Positions 44,481-54,551 of a DNA stretch of 64,000 nucleotides are shown piece after piece (within the stretch, counting starts at the first letter, position 1; each line of letters begins with the position of its first letter). Location of the stretch: assembly GCA_026545765.1 (NCBI GenBank), contig CM048839.1, forward strand, positions 59,083,677 through 59,147,676, read 5' to 3'. A program made the translations under genes and the position numbers. A model generated the notes under the pieces. The model made no database searches and had not been told where the DNA came from. It saw nothing but the letters and a program-made list of their open reading frames with translations. The stretch is from Plantago major (Eukaryota > Streptophyta > Magnoliopsida > Lamiales > Plantaginaceae).

Positions 44481-47400
44481 TCTCCTATTTCCTGTTTTGT
44501 GCAGAACACTCTGAAGACTAACTCAAAGTGGAATTTTGATAGTGGATGTGGGAAGCACATGACAGGAGACAAAGCAAATCTGATTAACTCAAAAATTGCA
44601 ATGATGGACCAATTATCAGGTTTGCTGGAGGAGATGAAAATCCAACCATAGGTTTTGGCAATTTGATGTTCGGCGCCCTCACAATCTCTGAAGTACTTCA
44701 TGTAAAGGGATTGAAATATAATCTCCTAAGCATGAGTCAACTAGTAGACAAAGGGTACACTGTCAAGATCAAGTCAAAACTATGTAAAGTGATTGACAAT
44801 GAGTCAAAGGCAGGTCTTGGTTGCAAGGCGTAAGGAAATCTTTATGTTCTTGATTGGGCATCCATACAACGAAGAATGTCTCATGGTGAGTCAATTTGGC
44901 CACACTGAAGAAAATTGGCTATGGCATAAAAGAATGAGTCAATTGAATTTCAAAACTCTGAATAAACTAGCCAAGAAAGAGTTGGTGGTTGGTTTACCCA
45001 AAATGGCATATAGAAAAGAAGGTGTATGCTCAGCTTGCCAAATGGGAAAACAATCCAAAACATCTTTCAAGTCTAAAACTAGACATTCCATTGAAAGGCC
45101 ACTACAAATGTTACATATGGATCTGTTTGAATCCTCAGTAACTAGTTATGCAGGAAAGAAGTATGGTCTGGTTGTTGTTGATGATTACTCAAGATTCACT
45201 TGGGTTGTCTTTCTCAAACACAAATCTGATGCAAGGGTTGAGATACCTAACTTGCTGACTAACCTCGGAGTCATGAAAAATGACAAGGTATCTGTAATCT
45301 GAACAGACCATGGTACTGAGTTTTTGAACCAGTACATCAAAGAGTTTTGTACTTGCAAAGGTATACAACATCAACTATATTCTGTAAGGACACCACAACA
45401 AAATGGTGTTGCTAAAAGAAAGAATAGGACCCTGAAAGAAGCAGCAAGAACAATGCTTGCTGACACTGAAATAAGTGAAATCTATTGGGTTGAAGCTGTA
45501 AACACAGCATGCTACACTCAAAATACATGTCTGATTAATAAACACCATGACAAAACTCCGTAAGAGCTTTTCATTGGTAGGCCCCCTAGTATCAAACATC
45601 TAAGAGTGTTTGGTTGCAGATGTTTCGTTCTTAACAATGGAAAAGAATACTTGAGAATATTTCAACCAAAGGCAGATGAAGGAGTATTTCTTGGTTATTC
45701 TCTGAATAGCAAAGCCTACAAAATCTTCAACAAAAGAACGCAAAAGATCGAAGAATCTATTCATGTAGTATTCTATGAAGGAAACAAGAAAGTACTCTTA
45801 AATGATGATCTCTCAGATAGGTTCAAATAACTAATGATTAAAGATTCTGAAAAAGGATCCTTAGAAGGAAACAATTCTATCAGTCAAATAGAGGATGAGT
45901 CTGACGATGAAAAGCAACCTATGCTTAGTAACAACCAGATGACTCTAAGACATGATGAAGAATTTCCTATGAGAATTCCAGAAATGGAACAGGCTACTGA
46001 GAACCTTCATCATGAAAAGGTATCTGAGAATGAGATTGCTGAAATGCAAGATCCAAATATCTCTAACACTGAAAAAGTATCAGATATCCATGACATTACC
46101 CATGTGTCAGATATCCCAGATACTGCACAAGTATCTCATCAAGATCATATTGATTCACATTCAAATCAAATTTATATTGATCCTACTAGTTCAAAACCCA
46201 TTATGAAATGGATAAGAAATCATCCTTCAAAAGATGTGATTGGTCCCATAGACCAAGGAGTTAGAACTAGAAGAGCAATCGTTTAAAATGCGAGTTGTCT
46301 CTAAGGATGTTTCATCTCAAAAATTGAACCAAAGACTATAGAAGAAGCATTAAAAGATCAAGACTGGATCTCTGCAATGCAAGAAGAGTCGGATCAATTT
46401 GAGAGAAACAAAGTCTGGAAACTGGTTCCATTTGCTGACGGAATATCTGTAATAGGAACCAAGTGAGTTTTCGGAAACAAAATGAATGAGTCTGGTGAAA
46501 TAACTAGAAACAAAGCTAGGTTGGTTGCCAAGGAATTTACCCAGACTGAAGGACTAGATTTTGATGAATCTTATGCACTAGTTGCAAGATTGGATGCAAT
46601 AAGACTCTTTCTAGCCTTTGCAGCTCATAATGACTTTACAGTTTATCAGATGGATGTCAAGAGTGCATTTCTAAATGGTGAACTGGCTGAGGAAGTCTAT
46701 GTTGTGCAACCACCAGGTTTTGAAGTTTCATCAGAAAGTAGGATGGTGTATAAGCTTCAGAAAGCTCTGTATGGGCTGAAACAAGCTCCAAGAGCATGGT
46801 ATGATACATTGGCCAAATACCTACTGGAAAGTGGTTTCAAGAAAGGAGATGTTGATAAACACTCTTCACATTGAACCATGATGGGAAACTACTTTGAGTT
46901 CAAGTATATGTTGATGACATTATATTTGGATCTAAAGACAAGCAACTTTGTGAAGATTTTGCTGAACTCATGAAATGTAAATTTGAGATGAGCATGATGG
47001 GAGAATTGAATTACTTCCTAGGGCTGCAAGTCAAGCAACTCAATGATGGAATATTCATTAGTCAAACCAAGTATGCAAAGGATATGCTCAATAAGTTCAA
47101 TCTAAAGCCTTCTGAAAGGAATGCTAAGACACGAATGAGCATTGAAACCAAAATGACCTATACCGAATCTGACAAGAGTGTTGAAGAACACAAGTATAGG
47201 AAATTGATTGGGTCTCTACTATACCTCACTGCAAGTAGACCTGATGTTCAATATGCAGTTGGAGTGTGTGCTAGATTTCAGACAAATCCAATGCAGTCAC
47301 ACTACAACATTGCTATGAAAATAATAAGGTATGTAAAAGGTACTAAAGAAGTTGGATTGTGGTATCCAAAAGAGAGTGGATTAAGTTTGGTTGGCTATTC

Positions 47401-47801
47401 AGATGCCGACTATGCTGGATCATTGCTTGATAGAAAAAGCACCTCAAGAACTTGTCAATTTCTTGGTGCTAGATTAATATCATGGTTCAGCAAGAAACAA
47501 AATTCAATTGCCACATCTAACACAGAGGCTGAATATATTGCTGCTGGATTTTGTGCTTCGCAGATATTGTGGATACAACAACAACTCAAAGACTATGGAT
47601 TCAATGAAGAGAAAACTCCCATTTTCTGTGACAACACAAGTGCCATTGCCATAACTCAGAATCCTAAGTTTCATGCAAGAACAAAGCACATTGATGTTAG
47701 ACACCACTTCATCAGAGACCATGTTGAAAAAGCCACTACAAGAAAGTAGATTCTTAGCCTTAGGACACAGTCTTGGACTAATGGAGCTACCAAAGAACTG
47801 A
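44481..47801 (+). pseudogene. pol: pol of element E (broken)
   Basis: Protease FDSGCGKHMTG near 44535. Integrase zinc finger (LWHKRMSQLNFK...CSACQMGKQ) and core with a stop (VI-stop-TDHGTEF) near 45301. RT with [25 protein letters not shown] and a YVDDIIFGS site near 46910. RNase H GYSDADYAGS, NTEAEYIAAG and FCDNTSAIAITQ, ending TGA 47799-47801. Lesions: frameshifts near 44590, 44812 and 46855; stops near 45301, 45562, 45828, 46286 and 46467; and a 55-base deletion near 47731 in the RNase H tail. Confidence 0.92.
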
Positions 47802-48636
47802 AAAAGTTCAGAAAAGAGATATCAAAAGAAGATATCAAAGAACAGAGAAGAGGAATCTGGAATGGGTATCCAGAGAAGAGGAATCTGGAACAGGTATCAA
47901 GAGAAGAGGAATCTGGAACAGGTATCCAGAGAAGAGGAATCTGGAACGGGTATTCAGAAACTAAAGGCTAAAGGGTAAAACGGATGTTCAAAGATTTCTG
48001 AGATGGGTACTCAGATATCTGGATCACTGAGTGAGGGGGAACACAAAAGAGAATAGTACAACTGTCTGCAGTCAACTACTCTCTTGAAATTTGTATTATT
48101 GCTATCTTTGTGTAAAACTTGGATAAATACTAAGTGTGAGATAAATTCAGATGCAAATAGTGTTCTTGGTCATACAGAAACGTGATTCAGAAAGCTAATA
48201 GCCAAAATTCATTAAATGGGCACAATTACATTTGTTGATTGTGATCATGCTGAAGAAGCATTGGTGACCCTTGATGAATTGGACGATTGATCTTTACGGC
48301 AGAGATTAACTCTCAGTAAATAGTGGACTGTTAAAATTCCGACAGGGCCCACTATGCATTTAATGCCGAACAAGCTTTTACTCACACCTGCCTGCAATTC
48401 ACATATACTTGCACACAATTAATTTGTATGTATATGTTTGTGGAGATTACATTGCCATATATATGGGATTTTGGCAAAAGAAATTACTTTCGCCTAATCC
48501 AACATACAAACTTGCACAAGAATAGCAAAACCTCTTCTTCAATCTCTGCAAATCCCTGTTAGTTTTTCTGCAAAGAATCACTAATCTCTCACCCAAATCT
48601 CTTTCTCGTTTTTTAAAAACCTCACTATTTAAAGAG
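47802..48636 (+). promoter_or_regulatory. E spacer: hairpin array and candidate ORF3 promoter
   Basis: No ORF. At 47846-48021 there are four tandem units of about 27 bases (GAAGAGGAATCTGG...) plus one related unit. Most form hairpins with loops ATGGGTA, ACAGGTA or ACGGGTA and stems TCTGGA/TCCAGA or TCTGAG/CTCAGA. At 48456-48465 catatatatg is the TATA-like element, about 180 bases before the ORF3 ATG. Confidence 0.55.
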
Positions 48637-50514
48637 ATGGCTCCCAAACGTGCTTCTACTCAGAAATCCCAAGCAACTACTACTAGTACTGCTGAAAAGC
48701 AAGCACCAGTGCTAGTTATTACTAACAATCGGTTGACCGGAGAATTCGACCCTGATCATTGGACTTCAAATCACAGGATGATTTGGGGTGGTTCCATGAT
48801 TGAGGAATACCTGGTAGCCGCAATAGAAAACCAAACTGACAGGAAGTTAGTACTTGATATACTTGAAATGGCAAAAATCAAGGGTTTTCTATCTGCTCTT
48901 CCTAGTGGAGTTTCTTCACTGGATGTTTTGGAGTTTTACAACAACTCCACAATTATTTCCAAGATCTCTGAAGGCATTGAGATAGTGTCTATCAAGACCA
49001 AAGTCCAAGAACAAGAAATCTTGTTGGACGAAACAGCTTTCTGTTAGCTGTTTGAACATCAAAATCTTGGAAAGGATTTTGAGATTGACACCAAGGAAGA
49101 ATATCTCCTTGAAGGTGTAAAGCAACTGTACAGTAATGTGTGTGATCTTGACAAACCAGACACACCCATCGACTTTAAGCTTGTTGACATAAGGAACTGA
49201 CATCTTTTGGTCCACTGGGATGTGTTGGCATGTATTCTTCACAGAGGCTTTGATGGTCTACAAGGAGATGCTGACCAGATAAGCCAAGAACGCTGGATGA
49301 TGATGTTCTTGTTGAGCCAACAAGACAAAAGACTGGAAAACCCTTTTAATTGGGGGAAGTACGCCTTCATGAAATTTGTGAAGAAGATACAAGGCTTTGA
49401 GCCTAAAATCGTTAAGGGCCTTGCTGAGCCAAAAGCCACAGTAAGCTATGGACTGAAAATTTGCTACTTACTGGAATGTCTTGGCATTGAGCTCAGAGAG
49501 ACGGCAGATATTGCCAACAGTAACCTACTCTACAAATATGAGTATACAAACTTGATGAAAAAGGTTACTGGATCTCAGAAAGGTTCCAAGAAGCGAAAGA
49601 CTGAAGAGGTATCTGAGGGAAAAGTTGCGACCAAGAAGCCCAGAACTTCACGGAAGAAGTATGCTGAAAAATCAGAAGGCACACCCATTGAGGTTGTCGA
49701 TTCCCAGATACCTGACGTCGCTGCAGATGAACTCATCAATGCTGCAAAAGAGGCATCAGCTACTGAACAAGTAGACTCGGCAAGAGAAAATTCTTTCAGA
49801 AATGTCAAGACTATTGCCGAAAGCCTTGCTGATGAACTCATAAATGCTGAAAAACTTCTAACTCTTTCTGCAGAAGCAGCAGGGATTGTTGCTAACTCTG
49901 TTCCAGATTTCGATGACGAATCGGACGAGGAGAAAATCCCATCCCCTAAGGTTGTTGAAAAAGTAACCAAGGCAAAGGGGAAGAACAAAAGGTCCAAGTT
50001 TGCTGAGAAAGCAACCAGCTCACAGGTTGCTGAACAAGCACCTATAGCAAAGGTTGTTGGTGCCAACACACCATCAGGGAAAGTCACATATAAACAACTT
50101 CAAGAAGTCCTGATGAGTGGTGACCTAGTGTTGGTAGACGCTGATGTCAACACCACACTTAAAAATCTGGAAGAACTCTCAACTACACAAACTTCTACTT
50201 CCAAACAACCACAACAACCACAACCACAACAGCCACAAGTGGTTGATGAAATGGTAAATGAACTCCATTTCGACATGCCAGCAATGCAACATGCTGAAGA
50301 AAATCCTGCAAATGAGCAGGTTCCCCAATTCCAAGAGAGGGATCAAACTGTGACACCTACTCAGAATGATCAACTAGGGGAGGCAACTGAGTGAGCTACT
50401 CAGGAAAAGGTTGAAGTACCTCAAACTTCCAACAAAGAAGCAACACTGGAACAACGAGACCAACTCATGGAAGGGTCACAAGTTCCAAAGACCACTCAGC
50501 CTGACATTGCTCAG

Positions 50515-50590
50515 GTAGCTGAATGGTTTGCACTTGTGAATTCCTTTGTGTTTTCTGTCTTGTTAAACTAATAAAAATTCTTTGTTACAG
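50515..50590 (+). other. ORF3 intron 1 (E)
   Basis: 76 nt, donor CAG|GTAGCTG, acceptor TTTGTTACAG|GCT. Phase 0. Confidence 0.72.
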
Positions 50591-50698
50591 GCTGAATTAC
50601 AAACAAAAGAACAAGAGGAAGCTGCAAAGCATGCCTCAGAATCTGAGAAGGAGGCTTCCATAGCCTCACCACTTAAGGAACAGGAGCCTGTCTCACAG

Positions 50699-50783
50699 GT
50701 AGAAGACAGTTCCTTAAGATATAACATCTCAGATGTGTGCTTTATACACTTGACTAATACTATTAAGTTTTTGTTTCTAATAG
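50699..50783 (+). other. ORF3 intron 2 (E)
   Basis: 85 nt, donor CAG|GTAGAAG, acceptor TTTCTAATAG|GCT. Phase 0. U-rich before the acceptor. Confidence 0.72.
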
Positions 50784-50894
50784 GCTCCAACTGAGAAGAA
50801 AAATGAAGAGACTGAAAAGTCTATCTCTTCAGAGAAGAATCCAGAGACTTCCAAGGTCTCTGAGGAACTAGTATCTGAACCTTCTGCAGAGAAG

Positions 50895-50975
50895 GTATTT
50901 CATTCAGATATCTATATTCTTCAAAGGACAAGTCTTTGATCATTTTTCTCAAACCAACACTTTCTACTTAAACAG
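50895..50975 (+). other. ORF3 intron 3 (E)
   Basis: 81 nt, donor AAG|GTATTTC, acceptor CTTAAACAG|GTT. Phase 0. Confidence 0.7.
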
Positions 50976-51127
50976 GTTCAAAAAGAGTAGAAGTTACTGG
51001 GGAATTGCCCGCTCAATCCCCACAATAAATGGAAATTGATGAGGCATCAAAACCTTCATCACAAGAAAAATTTCCAGAGACTGCACAAGTCTCTGAGCAA
51101 CAAGTATCTGAGCCTCCAATAGTGGAG

Positions 51128-51211
51128 GTAATTGACCTCTCAGATATCTGATTCTGAAAATAGAACTTTTTTCTTGATAAAATTTCCTAAGTGTTATGTT
51201 TCTAATTTCAG
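51128..51211 (+). other. ORF3 intron 4 (E)
   Basis: 84 nt, donor GAG|GTAATTGA, acceptor CTAATTTCAG|GTT. Phase 0. Intron 5 has lost its donor to a deletion at about 51274, but its acceptor CTCTTTCAG|GTT at 51316/51317 remains. Confidence 0.7.
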
Positions 51212-53189
51212 GTTCAAAAAGAAAGAGTGGATGATGAGGATCAGACTTCCAAGTCTCCTCCTCATATCCAGATATCTACACAAGTTTTGAAACTAATTCA
51301 AAACTCTCTCTTTCAGGTTCAAAGTAGTGCCAAGAAGGAGTCAAATGATGACTATGAAAACCTTCTTCCCTTCTTCAAGACTCATACCTTGCCAAAGCAT
51401 ATTTAATGCCTCAAGAAATGGCAAAGGTTAAGGTGCTCTGATCTCTCTGAAATACTGAGAATCACAGATCAACCAACAAGACGAGCACGAGCTCTTGATC
51501 TGGAAAACTACATCAACGCAATGTTCCCTACTGAACAATACAAAGTTGCGACCTTAATGCGTAAGGATTTTTCCAAGGAAGTGGCACACAAATTGGTGCA
51601 AGCCTTCAAACAGGCAGATGGTCAGACCAGATTGCAGATGGCATTCAAGCCAGTCCTGCCCCAGACACTACAATTTATTCTTTCTGAACAAGAAGAATTA
51701 AATGGGCAAATGATCACTATTCCAGAAGTGATCAATCTGGTCTCTGAAGATGAAGAAGAGAAGGAAACTGACGAAAATGACTATGAAGATTTTCCTTCTG
51801 ACCATCAAAATGATGAGGATAATAAAAAGGATGATGATGATGCCCCTGCACCAGGGACAGGAGGAATTCCACAAGGAAACATTGCCCCAGTTGCTGAAAA
51901 GCACACTGAGAGGACATCACAGCAATCCCCTCCTCCATCACCTCAGAAATCTCCCCATCCATCTTCCCAACAACAAAAAGACACTACTGAACAATTAGTT
52001 GAGCACTCTGAAGAAACAACTCAGAAGATATTAAATACTCAAGCCAGAACTGCTCAACTCAAACAACTGTTGGAAGAAGAGCAACAGCTCCGTCTTCAAC
52101 TTGAAGAAGAGCTAGTTAAATCCAGAGATAAGCTTAATCAACTACAAGATCAATACTTACAAGAGACAGTAGCTTACTCTGAGGTTAAAGAGCTCCAGGA
52201 TGCTGTAAATGCTATTGCTAAGGAGCTAGATACTGAAGAAGTATCTAAAGAAAAGCATGATGCTAAGGCTGCATCATCAGCAAAAGACATACCATCCTCC
52301 TCTCAGAAAGGAAAGAAGCCCATCTCTGAGATGGTTGCTGGACTGGAGAATCTTGAAAATGTCCAAGAGGATGAAGATCACTGGGCTGAGGACTCAGATG
52401 ATGAAGAAGACAAGACGTTGGCAGAACACCGCAATGAACACTTGGCGGTTTCTCATCTGAAAAGGAAGCTAATTGCTCCTGAAGTTTTCAACAAACTGCC
52501 AAATGTCCACTCCCATGAATATATGAATAGATATCAAGTTTTGGCTCATCTTAAAAGGGAGATGTCTTCACAAAACAAAGAAGTAATTGCCTCCGTCCCC
52601 TCAGATATGCAGAAATTCACTGAGCTCATCACTCAGAGAACAACCAGTATGATCATTGCTCAGAAGGATCTGGGAATGGTAAGGGACGATGATGTTTCAT
52701 TAGCTGAAAAAGCTTTTCATGAGGCAAGTTACACTGCTGGAAAAGCAGATGCCATACTAGGCCCATTGGCAGAGCTCACTGATAAGGAAAATGGACTTAT
52801 CAAACAAAATCAGGAGCTCAAGGCTGAACTTCAGAAGTTGGTCACTGCCTACAACTACTTGCAAAAGAATTTTGAGTCCCTCTCAGATTCTTTTGTAGTA
52901 CTTAGTCAGTCAACAATGACTAAGGGGGAAGAATTTGGATCTGATCAATGGAGGAAAGAAGAAATCTATAGTTGGTGCTGCTCAGAAAGGAAGAGGAAAC
53001 AAGAAAACTTCCCAGCCACCACTCAGAATAAATGAACCCTCACCAAATCAAGCTGCTTTGCAAATAGTAGCTACTTCCCAGCAGCCAACTGAAGAAACTA
53101 CAATGGTAACAAGGGCCATGGCAAAAAGACCTCCAAGGAGTACCAAGGCTCCAAGGAGAAGACAAGTAAGAGGGATTGATGAATCTTCT

Positions 53190-53255
53190 GAAGAAGAAGA
53201 AGAAGAAGAAGAAGAAGAAGAAGAAGAAGAAGAAGAAGAAGAAGAAGAAGAAGAA
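53190..53255 (+). repeat. In-frame (GAA)n expansion in ORF3 of E
   Basis: Codes for about 25 Glu in a row, where A, B and F have about 4-6 at the same place. A replication-slippage expansion that keeps the frame. Confidence 0.88.
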
Positions 53256-54158
53256 GGTCAAATCAAATCCCAAGGTAATGAAGAAGGCTGCAAAAGTCTC
53301 ATAAGAATTAATCTTGATGATGATGAAGAAACTGATGAAGATGAAGCTCCTCTTCACAGAAAAAGGAAAATTGATAGCCTAACTGAGCCCACAGCTGCAA
53401 AGCCTTTAGCAGCTAAAACACCCTCTGGAAATACCAAGTCAATCCAGGGTGGTTCTTCAAGCAATCCCCCAAAGGAGAATTCTAGACAAAGAAGGAACAG
53501 GCTGAGAGCTGAACAAAGAAAAAGTCTATTCCACTCAGGCCAGAAGAAGCCAAAATTGAGTATGTGAAGAATGACAACAATTCCTCATCTCTGGTGCATT
53601 AATCAGAAGAATGGCTACTGGATTCTGGAACTCAAGCACTTACTGGTAAATTCAAGGTTTCCAGAACCAATCCATAAACAGCTCATGACATGGAGAAAAG
53701 ATAAGCCAATCTTGATTAACACCAACCACATCAAAGCATGGTTGGATTTTGAAGTAATCAAGAGAACTGAAGCCATGAAGAAGGACCTCTCTGATGAATG
53801 TCCTTATGGAAAGCCAGATGATGTGCACAGAATTCCCAACCTTACTGGAACAGGCACAAGAGCAAGACTTGTTGTGGAACCCTATGAGTCCTTCTACTTA
53901 ACTGAAGATCAATACAAGGGTGACATCAGATATCTGAAGATCATTTATGAATACTTCAAGTCATGGATATCGTAAATCGAGCATGCCTGGAAATGGGGAA
54001 AGTGTCTGTGGGTCAAGCATTTTGTCAAGAGAAATCCCACCAAAAGCTACAAGGAAGTCTGTGGATTTTCCAGAGACACAGAGATGATTATCAGAACTCT
54101 TCTCTATGACTACTCTGATGACATAAAAAGGTTTGGTGATAGGAAATTTGCAAACTGA

Positions 54159-54551
54159 TCCATGGAACTGTTTTGAAGACTTGAAGAATTTTTGAAGCTT
54201 GAAGACTTGTCATTTAGAATGTTCACTTGGAGCTTGGTAACTCCTGTTGTTCTATTTGACTAAGTAGTTTTCTGTGATTTTGCTGATTGATCTTATCTGT
54301 TAAATCTTGAAAAAGTTATCTGTAAGCTTTCTCTGTATCATATCTGATGGACTTACTCTCAGATATCATTCTTATATAAAAGATAACTTGTCAGCAAAGA
54401 TCACACCTTGTGATTTGGTTGATGTTTACTTTCTGCACTTAATTATATGAATTAAAAGATCATAAGAAATGATTAAGTGGTGGATTGTTTCCTCATCCAG
54501 ATTTGTAATAGGTCAGATAGTCATCATTGACTGATCAAAATGGGGAAAATT
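54159..54551 (+). other. Non-coding tail and polypurine tract of E
   Basis: About 380 bases without an ORF, ending in AAAATGGGGAAAATT (54537-54551) next to the 3' LTR. Confidence 0.78.

Larger units (their letters stand above)
48637..54158 (+). pseudogene. ORF3 of element E (six exons, broken)
   Basis: ATG 48637 (MAPKRASTQKSQ) to TGA 54156-54158. Exons: 48637-50514, 50591-50698 (108 nt), 50784-50894 (111 nt), 50976-51127 (152 nt, one base short), then 51212 onward, where exons 5 and 6 are fused by a deletion. Protein order: transposon-protein-like domain, KKRKTEE/KKPRTSRKK basic patch, Q/P-rich stretch, E/S modules, YIN-AMFPTEQY domain, coiled coils (near 52040-52230 and 52770-52900), long poly-Glu, C-terminal conserved domain. 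Lesions: stops at 49045, 49197, 50392 and 51404; frameshifts near 50987, 52945, 53525 and 53965. No signal peptide or membrane helix. Function unknown. Confidence 0.75.

Noticed and set aside
47846-47963. CRISPR-like array of 27-base units
   Set aside because: Plant retrotransposon context, units head to tail with no unique spacers, only four copies. It is a hairpin minisatellite.
53040-53357. Poly-Phe ORF antisense to the GAA repeat
   Set aside because: Produced by the complement of the (GAA)n run.
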